64,000 nucleotides of DNA from Streptomyces sp. NBC_00083 (GCF_026343295.1 NZ_JAPELY010000003.1:1334096-1398095), one strand, 5' to 3'. Shown: positions 35,647 to 44,087, numbered from the stretch's first letter. Numbers and translations: made by a program. The notes: generated by a model not told the origin, from the sequence alone.

Positions 35647-36821
35647 CAGGAACGGCAGGCGTGAGCGCTTCACCCCGACCCGAGGTCGAACTCTCCCTGA
35701 CACAGGCCCGGAGCGTCGCGGTGGCCGCGGTCTTCCCGCCCGGCGACCGCGCTGACGTCCCCTCGGTACTGGGGCACCTGCATGCGGTGCAGCTCGACAG
35801 CATCAGCGTCCTGGCCCGCGCCCACCAACTCACCCTCGCCACCCGCATCCCCCACGCCACCACCGGTGACGTCGACGCCGCCCTCAACTCCGGCAGCCCG
35901 CCCGCAGCGTTCGTGTATCCCGCCCACGCGCTGAGCCTGGTGCCCCTCGCCGACTGGCCGCTGTGGGCGTTCAGACGCCGCCATACCCGCACCCGCCCCC
36001 AGTACCCCGATACCCGGCAGCGCGCAGCGCTCATCGCCCGCATCCGCGCCGACGGGCCCCTGCCGCTGCGCAGCTTGCGCACCGAGCAGACCATCACCAC
36101 CGGCTGGGGCTGGGGACCTACGAAGGCCGCCCTCGAGTTCATGGTCTGGGCCGGCGACCTCGCCTGCACCCGCTACACCTCGGGCCAACGCCTCTTCGAC
36201 CTCCCCGAACGCTGCATCCCCCGCCAACTGCTCGACGACAGCCTGGACGACGGCATCTGCCTCACACGGCTCCTCGAGCACGCCGCAACAACCCTCGGAC
36301 TGGGCACCGTCGACGACTATGCCGACTACCTCCGCATCCGCCCCGCGACCGCCGAACGCCTGCTGCCACGTACGGCGCTCACCCCGGTCACCGTCCAAGG
36401 CTGGGGCTCCGCCTGGGCCCACCCCGCCGCGCTCGGCCGCCCCGAAGCCGCGCTCTGGGCGCCGGTCTTCGTCGGCCCGTTCGACAACCTCATCTGGCAC
36501 CGCCCCCGCGTCCAGCGGCTCTTCGGCTTCACCCAGGTCTTTGAGGCGTATAAACCCGCGGCCCGGCGTGCACATGGCTACTACGTCTGCCCCCTCCTGG
36601 CCGACGGCCGTCTCATCGCCCGGGCCGACCTCGCCTCCACTTCTGCCGGCCTCACCATCCACCAAGCCTCGTTCGAACCGCACGCAGGACCCGAGACTGC
36701 CGCGCACTTCGCCAGTGCCTGCCGCACCCTGGCCACCACCACGGGCACGCACCGCATCAGCATCGAGGCCGACGCCGCCGACCCTCCCACAACAGCCGCA
36801 TTGCGCAAAGCGCTGCGGTAG
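35643..36821 (+). CDS. YcaQ-type winged-helix DNA glycosylase (HTH_42)
   Basis: 392 residues; its ATG overlaps the MFS stop (ATGA). The protein belongs to the HTH_42 (PF06224) family of AlkZ/YcaQ glycosylases. The catalytic segment HAVQLDSISVLARAHQL carries Gln50-Leu51-Asp52, the QxD form seen in YcaQ-like enzymes (AlkZ self-resistance enzymes have QxQ). WAHPAALGRPEAALWAPVF and VGPFDNLIWHRPRVQRLFGF are conserved family blocks. These enzymes remove alkylated or cross-linked bases, and relatives protect producers of DNA-alkylating metabolites. Tight coupling with an exporter suggests a resistance role here. Confidence 0.85.
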   Translation: MTGTAGVSASPRPEVELSLTQARSVAVAAVFPPGDRADVPSVLGHLHAVQLDSISVLARAHQLTLATRIPHATTGDVDAALNSGSPPAAFVYPAHALSLVPLADWPLWAFRRRHTRTRPQYPDTRQRAALIARIRADGPLPLRSLRTEQTITTGWGWGPTKAALEFMVWAGDLACTRYTSGQRLFDLPERCIPRQLLDDSLDDGICLTRLLEHAATTLGLGTVDDYADYLRIRPATAERLLPRTALTPVTVQGWGSAWAHPAALGRPEAALWAPVFVGPFDNLIWHRPRVQRLFGFTQVFEAYKPAARRAHGYYVCPLLADGRLIARADLASTSAGLTIHQASFEPHAGPETAAHFASACRTLATTTGTHRISIEADAADPPTTAALRKALR

Positions 36822-36825
36822 GCAG

Positions 36826-37075
36826 GGTCGAGCAGGCCACCGGATGCCGACGCGAGACCGAGAGGCAGCTGCACCGGCTCGTCCAGCAGCGCGCTAAGGA
36901 CGGGGTCCTGACGGCCCGACAGGCGGAGTACCTCGACCATGGTCGGCAGATCCGCAACGGGATGGCGCACGGCCGGACCACGCACGCGGTGATGCCGCCG
37001 GCCATGGCCGTGCCGATGGTCACGACGTCGTTCGCGATCGTCTCCGAGCTCTGCCAGGCGGCGCCCGCCGGGTGA
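36826..37075 (+). pseudogene. HEPN-domain protein remnant
   Basis: A frame with no start codon reads ETERQLHRLVQQRAKDGVLT, then EYLDHGRQIRNGMAHGRTTH and AVPMVTTSFAIVSELCQAAP to a stop at 37073-37075. RNGMAH fits the R-x4-H motif (with Asn after the Arg) of HEPN RNases. Only the C-terminal 80 residues remain. The upstream boundary is at or just after the end of the glycosylase gene. Short, so tentative. Confidence 0.4.
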
Positions 37076-37116
37076 TCACGGGTCGGTAACGGTGATCGGT
37101 GGAGCGTCACACCGTT

Positions 37117-37420
37117 GGATTTCGCGAGCTCGCGCCGAAAGCGGAGGACAAGCGGCGCCGTGCTGCTGAGCGGGAGGCGCAGCGCCCGGTGTGCTCACAG
37201 TGCGGGCGGAAGTTCTCCGACGATCGCTGGGAGGAGATCACCGTGCACCGGACCACCGTCCGGGCAGGGGACAAGACGGTGTGCGGGCCGTGCCGGGCCG
37301 ACGACGTCACCCGCCGCGAGGCCGACGCGAGCCGCCCGCCGCGAGGCCGACGCGCCGCCGGAGCCCGACGACGACCCCGAGCCGGACCGGCGACGCAGCT
37401 GGTTCCGCCTGCGGACCTGA
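37117..37420 (+). pseudogene. Replication-relaxation protein C-terminal remnant
   Basis: This piece matches the 3' end of the gene at 50341-51822. Bases 37141-37320 align with 51541-51720 with no gaps and about 14 mismatches by my count. The frame encodes EDKRRRAAEREAQRPVCSQC and a zinc-ribbon with CSQCGRKF and CGPCRA. Near 37340 the frame shifts, although DNA similarity continues to the stop region (WFRLRT). The N-terminal 400 residues are missing. Confidence 0.75.
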
Positions 37421-37490
37421 CCCGTGCATGTCCAACGCTCGGCCTTCGCCAGTGCGGCTCCGTGGGGTTTCCACCAAGGTCTCGTGGGGG

Positions 37491-38102
37491 TCAGTGGCCG
37501 CGCTGATAGTGCAGGAGCCTGGACTGGACTTGGTCGATGGGCAATGCCAGGGCGGCTGCGATCTCTTCCCAGGACCTGCCGTCTTCCTGACACTCCTGTT
37601 CGCTCAACACCTGGTACGCCGTGGCTTGGCGGACTTCCTTGAGCTGCCGATCCAGGCGTTCCACGACCTTCAGGACGGTGAGGGGCTCATCAACTGAGAG
37701 GTTGTCCAGCTGCCTGACCAACTTGGTGACACGCTTGTCCAGCTTGTCGGGTACCTCGGCGGATGCGGCCTCTACCTGCTCCAGGTGAGCGTTCCAGTCC
37801 CGTTTGCAGTCACCGGTCGGCGGCTCCTCCACCCAGTTTTCGCCGTCGGTCGTTGCCCAGGACAGCGGATAGCGGGTTTCTCCGCGCCAGCCACAGGAGC
37901 AGGCCCCTCGTAATGCCGATGCCTGGGGGTTGCTGTACATGCCGTCATAGTCCTGCCATCGATACGACTGATGCATGTAGGCCCCGCTACCGGCATCGAA
38001 GATGGCTGGACCTGGCTCGGTCCCGTCCTCGAGCAGCACTCCCGATCGCCCTTGGTGCGACAGTCCGAATTTCCGACTAGTCCATTCCCAGTTCGTTCCC
38101 AT
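37491..38102 (-). CDS. Hypothetical protein with helical C-terminus
   Basis: 203 residues from ATG 38102, with a GGGAGGGA site 3-10 bases upstream. The N-terminal half has SALRGACSCGWRGETRYPL, a CxCGW zinc-knuckle-like motif common in Streptomyces hypothetical proteins. The C-terminal half is helical and ends with SWEEIAAALALPIDQVQSRL, a helix-turn-helix-like segment. Probably a real gene; I do not recognise a named family. Confidence 0.6.
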   Translation of the reverse strand: MGTNWEWTSRKFGLSHQGRSGVLLEDGTEPGPAIFDAGSGAYMHQSYRWQDYDGMYSNPQASALRGACSCGWRGETRYPLSWATTDGENWVEEPPTGDCKRDWNAHLEQVEAASAEVPDKLDKRVTKLVRQLDNLSVDEPLTVLKVVERLDRQLKEVRQATAYQVLSEQECQEDGRSWEEIAAALALPIDQVQSRLLHYQRGH

Positions 38103-38209
38103 GGTCCCTCCCGACCTCGGCATACGGTCACGAAGCCGTCACCGACATCGGCAGCATGCCGGACCGAGCGCGTACACGAAGCCCTTCTGACGAAAACGGC
38201 CAAGCCTGT

Positions 38210-38395
38210 ACATCGGAGGACCTTGCCCTCGCCCTCCAGCCGACCGGGCACGCCCGAGCGGTCGTCCCCGACATCGGACGCCACGCCACCACCCTGCCCA
38301 AGAGCGACGGCCGCAGCGCCTTCGCCGAAGTCGTCCTCCGCGAAGCCGACAGCCGCCTATCCGCGGCTCTTCAGCGACATGCGCGGCCGCGGCCA
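38210..38395 (+). pseudogene. DUF6415-family remnant
   Basis: TSEDLALALQPTGHARAVVP, then DGRSAFAEVVLREADSRLSA, matches the centre of the DUF6415 protein encoded at 55700-56158 (LTGHARAVASDVRR, GRRALADVVLREAEGRLSA). Neither end of the gene is present; sequence on both sides is unrelated to the family. Confidence 0.6.
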
Positions 38396-38534
38396 GCGCC
38401 AGGCAGGCCTCGCCCGCACACCCTGCCCCCCTCACCAACTGCGCCCGGCCCTCTGCTTAGCTGGCTGGCGCCCGGCGGGCATGGCCTGGGTGCTGCTGGC
38501 GCGGCTGGCTGTGTCGTGGCCATGCCGGGGTTTT

Positions 38535-38912
38535 CTACGCGGGCGCCCGGCATGATCGAGCCTGGTCGCCGGTCGACTCCCGGGTTAGTCCTGCGGCCGG
38601 CACGCCTGACATGGCTCGATGCCCGGCTCGGTCATGGATCTGCGCCTCCATGGCGTTGAGGTAGCCGATCTCCTTGGCATAGAGGCCGCGGTTGGCCCGG
38701 TGGAGGAGGGCGACGCCGCCGTCGGCGCGGGAGGGCTGCAGTTTCCACGACACTTCGATGCGCCGCTTCTTGTCCCGCTCGCGCCAGCGCTCCTGCTCGG
38801 CCTCGAGCTGGCGGATCACGGCGCGAGTGCGTTCCAGTTGGTGCGCCTGGTATTCCTCCACGACACGGAGTTTGGCGAGGCGGGACAGTTCGGACGGCGG
38901 CGGGTCATACAT
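38535..38912 (-). CDS. DUF6233-like protein, C-terminally altered
   Basis: 125 residues. The start is a coiled-coil helix (VEEYQAHQLERTRAVIRQLE), then VSWKLQPSRADGGVALLHRA and GLYAKEIGYLNAMEAQIHDR. This order (helix, then W-x-x-x, then a one-letter-spaced V-x-L-H-R block) matches DUF6233 proteins, which usually end with a Cys-rich CxxCRP segment. That ending is missing and the last 30 residues look random, so the 3' end is probably lost. Confidence 0.5.
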   Translation of the reverse strand: MYDPPPSELSRLAKLRVVEEYQAHQLERTRAVIRQLEAEQERWRERDKKRRIEVSWKLQPSRADGGVALLHRANRGLYAKEIGYLNAMEAQIHDRAGHRAMSGVPAAGLTRESTGDQARSCRAPA

Positions 38913-39176
38913 GCTCAGCGCCTGCCGGCCGCTTCCACTTGCTCACGGCAGGCGGGACGACATCAACTGCTCTGAGGATCCGATCGGGGACAGGTGGTCT
39001 GCGAGGCCACCAAAGAGCCCTGAAGTTCCGGTCATGGGACGTCCATGGGCGGGCAAGGATTGCGCACGTCGCCTGTTGTTCACCGCGAGGCTCTACCCGC
39101 ATAGATCCGGGGACTGGTGTCATGCCGTCAGACGCCCGGTATCCATGGCCGGGCCTGGATTCGACGGAGCCCCCAC

Positions 39177-39740
39177 ATGCCTTCGACTCACCGACTCGCG
39201 TCCGCTTTCGGGGCGTTCACGCTCGCCGCCGGCGCCGTGAGCGCCGGCACGGCCAGCGCTCACGCCACCACGTCCATCACCCCGGCCCCGGCTGCGGTCG
39301 CCGCGTCGTGTTCGCAGTCGTACCTGCCGCTGCCGGACCCGGTCTGTCAGCCGGGTGCGTTCAATCCGGATGTCACGCAGGCCACGATCGGGTCGACGAT
39401 CTGCGTATCGGGCTGGACGTCCACGGTGCGTCCGCCGACGTCGTACACGAATCCGTTGAAGGTGCAGCAGATCGCGGCGTACGGGTACAGCGACACCAGT
39501 ACCGCCGACTATGAGGAGGACCATCTCGTTCCCCTCGAGCTCGGGGGCGCGCCGCGGGATCCGAAGAACCTGTGGCCCGAGCCGCGGTACAGCACGGGCG
39601 GGAAGACCGCGGGGAACAAGGACACCGTCGAGAACCGCCTCAAGACCGCCGTCTGCAACGGCCAGGTCCCCCTCGACGACGCACGCCACGCGATCGCGAC
39701 CGACTGGACCACCGCACTCGCAGCCGTCGGCCTGAACTGA
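39177..39740 (+). CDS. Secreted HNH-like endonuclease
   Basis: 187 residues from ATG 39177, with GGAG 7 bases upstream. Residues 1-28 form a signal peptide (SAFGAFTLAAGAVSAGTASA, then AHA). The mature part has DYEEDHLVPLELGGAPRDPK, then NLWPEP and AGNKDTVENRLKTAVCNGQV. EDHxxPLELGG...NLWPE is the His-Me finger motif of a family of small secreted actinobacterial HNH-like proteins. Four Cys in the mature domain could form disulfides. A nuclease acting outside the cell, for nutrition or competition, is likely. Confidence 0.75.
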   Translation: MPSTHRLASAFGAFTLAAGAVSAGTASAHATTSITPAPAAVAASCSQSYLPLPDPVCQPGAFNPDVTQATIGSTICVSGWTSTVRPPTSYTNPLKVQQIAAYGYSDTSTADYEEDHLVPLELGGAPRDPKNLWPEPRYSTGGKTAGNKDTVENRLKTAVCNGQVPLDDARHAIATDWTTALAAVGLN

Positions 39741-40014
39741 CCCGGCAGCCGACGGTAGGTCTGTGGCGGTGTCGACCCGGACGGCATCTGGTCTCGAGGC
39801 CATGCGCGCAGGTCGACCGTGACGCTCTTGCCCGGGGCGGGCCGCCCGCGAGGAAGAGCAATGCCGCGTCCTGGCTGGGTTCCTAGACGTCCGGGACGCG
39901 GCCGGCGGGGGAGTGCCGTCGTGGCGCGAGCCGGGCATCAGGCGAGGGCCCCAGTTGTTGGCGGCGTGGAAATACCCCTGCCCGGTTCGACCTGCGCCTT
40001 CTACGCTGTGTCGC

Positions 40015-41011
40015 ATGTCGAGGCCGAAGCTCCATCATTACGTGCCGCGGGCCTACCTTGCGCGGTTCGGCAGCGATGAGCAGGTCCGGGTCCGGCGTCG
40101 ACGCCCGGCGAAGACACACCTGGCCCACGTGAAGAACATCGCGGCGGAATCCCACTTCCACGATCTTCAACGACGATGGCACGCGCTCGACCGAGGTCGA
40201 GACAGAGCTCGGCAAGCTGGAGGCTCAGGGGCTCGCCGTCCTGCGACGGATCGACGAGACGAACGTGGCGCCCGATGCCGGGTCTCGTGACCGTGACCTG
40301 CTGTCTGTCTACTTGGCTGTGCAGGCGACGAGGACTCCCCGGCAGCGGACCGCGTTCCAGTTCTCGGCCGGCGTGAGTGCCTATGCCGCGGGCCGGGAGG
40401 TTGACCGGGCCTTGGTGGCGGACTACCTCACGCACCGGCACCTCGGCACCGTCCCCAGCCCGCGGGAGGCGGGAGCGGCCTGGGTCTTTTACCAGGTCTC
40501 CCGCGCGGAGACGGGCGGCGATGTCACTCCCCATGAGGCCGTCGTGCTGCCTCTGCAGATGGTGACGGCGTGCATCCCGCATATGCGCGACCGTCACTGG
40601 CGCCTGGAGACGAGCCGCAAGCCGAACTTTCTGACGTCGGATGCCCCTCTGGTGCTCTGGAAGCCGCACACAGCTGGCGACGCCTACCGCGGCTTCGGCG
40701 TGGAGAACGCACTGGAGATCAGGTTCCCCGTCAGCCCCACTTGCCAACTGGTGCTGACGCACGGAAGTGGAACGTCATCAGTGGAGGTCAAGCTCAGCCG
40801 GGTTTCCCAGTGCAACCAGGATCTCGCCGACACCTGCGACAGAACGATGGTGGGGCATCCTGAACGCCACGTGGCGCTAGACCGGGTTGAACTGGCGCGC
40901 CAAGGGCCGACGTTGCGTTTCGACTTGGCGCCAGGCGTCCGGCGGGCCCTCGACGGCACGGAAGAGCCCACCGAAGGTGAGATCCTGCACCTGTGGATCA
41001 CACGCCGCTGA
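40015..41011 (+). pseudogene. DUF4238-family protein, one frameshift
   Basis: ATG 40015 opens MSRPKLHHYVPRAYLARFGS, the invariant HHYVPxxYLxxF start of DUF4238. Near 40163 the frame breaks after ESHFHDL. The next frame continues without loss as FNDDGTRSTEVETELGKLEA, then RHWRLETSRKPNFLTSDAPL and AAGVS-type helices, to the stop at 41009-41011 (LHLWITRR). Full length would be about 330 residues, normal for the family. One base fixes it, so either a recent inactivation or a sequencing error. Confidence 0.7.
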
Positions 41012-41094
41012 GGTGACACGGCAGAGGCGGGCTGTGGAGAGGGGCGCGGCCGTCGAAGGGGATGTCGAAGGCGGGCAGGACGGTCTTCCAGCGC

Positions 41095-41182
41095 ATGGCC
41101 CAGCGGGCTTGGTCCTTTCCGGTCGGGCTCATGACCCGCCGCCTGGCCCGCGACTACCGAAGTGCCAGCCAGCTCATGAAGT
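41095..41182 (+). pseudogene. Transposase C-terminal scrap (possible)
   Basis: A short frame reads WSFPVGLMTRRLARDYRSAS to a stop. GLM-x-RRLARDY resembles the C-terminal end of IS5-type transposases (W-L-M-x-x-RRLARDYE). Only about 25 residues remain, so this is weak. Confidence 0.3.
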
Positions 41183-41273
41183 GAGACACGCGTCGCGGTG
41201 CTCTGTCGGTGAGGTGGCGCGCCCAGAGATGGGCGCGGTGGGTTTGACAGAAGGACAGCGATAGAAGGACGAC

Positions 41274-41651
41274 TCAGGAGGCGGACGGCTCGATCTCCCC
41301 CGCAAAGACGATGACCTGGTCGATGAGGCTCCGCCGCAGATGGACGATGTCCGTTCCCGCCAGGCGGGGGCCTCCATCCGGCATGGTGAAGACCCACTGG
41401 TACCGGGCCCACTCGTCAGGCATGTCCACCGCTGAGCAGCGCACCATAGTGCCAGTCCCCGCCGGGTGGCGCCGGATGTCCAGCACGAACCGCTCGACCG
41501 CCGCGATTCCTTCACTGCGGCCCAACGGCCCCCAGAAGATCACGTCTGAGGTCAAGGCCTGGGAGAGCAGGGCAGTCACATAGCTGTCGTCCGAGGCGTT
41601 GAACGCGGAGATGAACGTGTCGATCGCGGAGCGTGCCATCTCTTCCTGCAT
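41274..41651 (-). CDS. NTF2/SnoaL-like protein
   Basis: 125 residues. AIDTFISAFNASDDSYVTAL is the opening helix, FWGPLGRSEGIAAVERFV the cap region, and PRLAGTDIVHLRRSLIDQVI the curved sheet, all typical of the NTF2-like cone fold. The family includes isomerases, cyclases and non-enzymatic domains. Lies on the same strand as the DUF2867 gene upstream, with a gap of about 100 bases. Substrate unknown. Confidence 0.7.
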   Translation of the reverse strand: MQEEMARSAIDTFISAFNASDDSYVTALLSQALTSDVIFWGPLGRSEGIAAVERFVLDIRRHPAGTGTMVRCSAVDMPDEWARYQWVFTMPDGGPRLAGTDIVHLRRSLIDQVIVFAGEIEPSAS

Positions 41652-41752
41652 GCCCCAGTAATACCAGCCGTTGCGCGTGCGCTCGTCCCGCGAGCCGCCT
41701 TTCGATCACGGTGGACCATGCCGGTCACAGCCCTAGACAGCTACTCAAGTCG

Positions 41753-42349
41753 TCAACCAGGCTCCCGGTCAGGAGAGTTGGAGTTCCACTCCTCTCCGAT
41801 CGACCGGATCAGGGCCGGGTACACGCCGACGTACCGGAAGGGTTTGATGGCCGCCATGTACAGGGTGCCGAGGAGTCCGTTCGGCTTCACCAGGACGGCC
41901 ATCTGGCCGTGATAGGCGCCGGATTCGTCCGGTACCCAGCCGATGTGCAGCAGCGCGTGCACCGTCTTGTTGGCCATCTCGGCCGCCCACTCGTCGTGCG
42001 TCTGGTAGACGGAAGTGAACGGAGCCGACTGGAACGCGGGCCCCTGCGGCCCCTCGCGGAGGTCCTCCGGAAGCCGGTCGCGCAGGGTGGGCACCCGGGT
42101 GCCCACCCCCTCGTCGGGCTTGTCCCAGCCGAGCAGTCTGCCGAGCTTCCAGCGGGCCGTGAACAGGAAGCGCTGCACGCGGGAGGAGTCGCGCGGGTCA
42201 TTGTCGCTCGTGAACTGGCGTACCAGGCGGTCGAGTTCGTCCGGGCCTCCCGGCGTCGGCAGCGCCCACACGTCCTCAACTGTGAAGTCGTCCGCGATCT
42301 CGTGGATCCGCCAGGGGCGGGACGTGTGGGCGGTAGCGGGGAGTTTCAT
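41753..42349 (-). CDS. DUF2867-family protein
   Basis: 198 residues. THDEWAAEMANKTVHALLHI, then MAVLVKPNGLLGTLYMAAIK and PFRYVGVYPALI are the conserved C-terminal blocks of DUF2867, a family often fused to or found beside short-chain dehydrogenase-like proteins. Function unknown. It is divergent from a TetR gene, and the 96-base gap holds two matching palindromes, so it is very likely the target of that repressor. Confidence 0.8.
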   Translation of the reverse strand: MKLPATAHTSRPWRIHEIADDFTVEDVWALPTPGGPDELDRLVRQFTSDNDPRDSSRVQRFLFTARWKLGRLLGWDKPDEGVGTRVPTLRDRLPEDLREGPQGPAFQSAPFTSVYQTHDEWAAEMANKTVHALLHIGWVPDESGAYHGQMAVLVKPNGLLGTLYMAAIKPFRYVGVYPALIRSIGEEWNSNSPDREPG

Positions 42350-42363
42350 GAACGGACCCCTGT

Positions 42364-42381
42364 CTATACGATGCCGTATAG
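42364..42381. promoter_or_regulatory. TetR operator 1
   Basis: CTATACGATGCCGTATAG: 7-bp arms CTATACG / CGTATAG around 4 bases. It is the copy nearer the DUF2867 gene, 15 bases from its start. Same motif as operator 2, centre to centre 35 bases. Confidence 0.85.
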
Positions 42382-42398
42382 ATAGAGGCTAGCATCGT

Positions 42399-42416
42399 CT
42401 ATACGGCACCGTATAG
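42399..42416. promoter_or_regulatory. TetR operator 2
   Basis: CTATACGGCACCGTATAG: 8-bp arms around a 2-base centre. It lies 30 bases before the TetR gene start. The pair would let the repressor control both divergent promoters. Confidence 0.85.
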
Positions 42417-42445
42417 GTGATGGTCGGTGCGAGGGGAGAAGCAGC

Positions 42446-43003
42446 GTGGGCGCGACTCGCACGCCGCGTGGCAGGTGGATCGAGGAGGGGCTGCGGGCGC
42501 TGTCCGCTGGTGGCCCGGAGGCGGTCCGGATCGAGTTGCTGGCTCAGGCCCTCGGTGTCAGCAAGGGCGGTTTCTACGGCTACTTCAGAAACCGGGGCGC
42601 ACTGCTCACCGAGATGCTCGACACATGGGAGCGCGAGGTGTCCGAAGCGGTCATCGAGCGGGTCGAGAGCGGCGGGGGAGACGCCAGGGTCAAGCTGGAG
42701 CGGCTGTTCTCCATCGCCATGGCCGGGCAGGGGCCGGCGACGGGCGTCGTGGCCGAGCTCGCGATCCGGGACTGGGCCCGGCGTGACGACGACGTCGCCC
42801 AGCGGCTGCAGCGGGTCGACAACCGGCGGATGGAGTTCCTGCGCTCGCTGTTCGGTGCCATCTGTGCCGACGAGGGCGAGGTCGAGGCCCGTTCGATGCT
42901 CACCTTCTCGCTGCGGATCGGCGAGCAATTCATCGCCGCCGAACATGCCGGCCGTAGCCGAGCGGAGGTCATGGCGCTGACCAGGCAATGGCTCCTGAGG
43001 TAG
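42446..43003 (+). CDS. TetR-family repressor
   Basis: 185 residues from GTG 42446, with GGGGAGA about 8 bases upstream. Residues 8-55 are the DNA-binding helices (WIEEGLRALSAGGPEAVRIE, then LAQALGVSKGGFYGYFRNRG). The rest is the helical ligand and dimer domain, of normal length. The two palindromes in front are its probable operators, controlling itself and the divergent DUF2867 gene. Ligand unknown. Confidence 0.9.
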   Translation: MGATRTPRGRWIEEGLRALSAGGPEAVRIELLAQALGVSKGGFYGYFRNRGALLTEMLDTWEREVSEAVIERVESGGGDARVKLERLFSIAMAGQGPATGVVAELAIRDWARRDDDVAQRLQRVDNRRMEFLRSLFGAICADEGEVEARSMLTFSLRIGEQFIAAEHAGRSRAEVMALTRQWLLR

Positions 43004-43106
43004 CCGCCTCCACTGAACAGAGAGCGCCAACAGGATTTGGGCATCGGGTTGTTGGTGCTCCACGACAGCTCGAGCCCTGTGATCGGGGGCGCGGACCGCA
43101 GGTCAC

Positions 43107-43201
43107 CGGCGTGGGGGTGGCGGTCGGGGAAGAGGAGGGTCCAGCCGTTGTCCTGGGCTTTGTTGGTGAGGAGGTCGACGTGGTGGGGGGTGTCGATGTG
43201 G
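43107..43201 (+). repeat. Direct repeat, copy 2 (orphan VOC fragment)
   Basis: Identical over 95 bases to 29171-29265 inside the VOC gene. Here it stands alone between the TetR and response-regulator genes; no other part of a VOC gene is next to it. Identity at every position implies a recent copying event or ongoing exchange. Confidence 0.95.
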
Positions 43202-43322
43202 GTTGGGCTGAGCGTCGCAGGCCGTGGCCGGTGGCCGGGCTGCCACGGCGGGGCCGGTCCGCCCGCGTGCCGTGCCCTTGTCCGCGGTGTGCGTGGCTTG
43301 GGCCGTTGGCCTGTGGATGCTT

Positions 43323-44087
43323 TCAGTGGTCGCGCTGATACGGCTGGGAGGGGTTTTCGGGCTCGGGGCGTTCCAGGCGGTAGCCGTGGCCTCTCAGGGT
43401 GATGATCTGCGGGAGCGTGGCCGGGGAGGTGGCGCGGTCGGCGGCTTCGGCGAGGCGGCGGCGCAGTGCGGCCATGGTGACGTCGAGGGTTTTGGTCGGG
43501 CCGAACCAGTTCTCGTCCCAGACGTCGGCCATGAGGGTTTCGCGGGAGACTGCGGTTCCCGCGTCGCGGGCGAGTGCGGTGAGGAGTTCGAACTCTTTTG
43601 GGCGCAGGGTCACTTCGTGGCCTTGGAGTGTGCAGCGCCGTGCGGCGGTGTCGACGAGGAGGTCGCCGAGGCGGATCGGTTCCCGCGGGGGTGTGGTCGG
43701 CGTGCGCCGTCGCAGGTGTGCGCGGAGCCGGGCGAGCAGGACGGTCAGGCTGAAGGGCTTGACCAGGTAGTCGTCGGCTCCGGCGTCGAGTCCGGCGACG
43801 ATGTCGATGTCGTCGGTGCGGGCGGTGAGGATGACGATGAGTAGATCGGGGTGTTGGGTGCGGAGCCGGCGTGCGACGTCGAGGCCGTCCATGTCGGGCA
43901 GGCCCAGGTCGAGGAGGACGGCCTCGTAAGGGGTGCCCTTTGATGCGGTGAGTGCACTGGCGCCGGTCCGGCTCCAGGTCGGCAGGTAGTTGTTGCTGCG
44001 GAGCCCCGTGTCGAGGTGGCGGCCGATGGTGGCGTCGTCCTCGACGATCAGAACGCGGGTGCGGGGCGTGGCGGCGGGCTGGTGCAT
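43323..44087 (-). CDS. OmpR-family response regulator
   Basis: 254 residues from ATG 44087; the frame is open further upstream, but that part reads as noise. Receiver domain 11-125: acidic pocket VEDD, phospho-acceptor Asp60 in EAVLLDLGLPDMDG, and Lys in YLVKPF. Winged helix about 145-245: VTLRPKEFELLTALARDAGT and RGHGYRLE. It is the last gene of the strand that holds the ABC genes, 27 bases after the permease. The matching sensor kinase is at 48895-50223, on the other side and strand. Confidence 0.92.
   Translation of the reverse strand: MHQPAATPRTRVLIVEDDATIGRHLDTGLRSNNYLPTWSRTGASALTASKGTPYEAVLLDLGLPDMDGLDVARRLRTQHPDLLIVILTARTDDIDIVAGLDAGADDYLVKPFSLTVLLARLRAHLRRRTPTTPPREPIRLGDLLVDTAARRCTLQGHEVTLRPKEFELLTALARDAGTAVSRETLMADVWDENWFGPTKTLDVTMAALRRRLAEAADRATSPATLPQIITLRGHGYRLERPEPENPSQPYQRDH

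Noticed and set aside
33865..35703. Open frame of 612 codons on the minus strand
   Set aside because: Antisense to the MFS gene; the plus-strand frame has clear membrane helices and coupled starts.
35670..36752. Open frame of 360 codons opposite the glycosylase
   Set aside because: Shadow frame; the plus strand encodes a recognisable HTH_42 protein.
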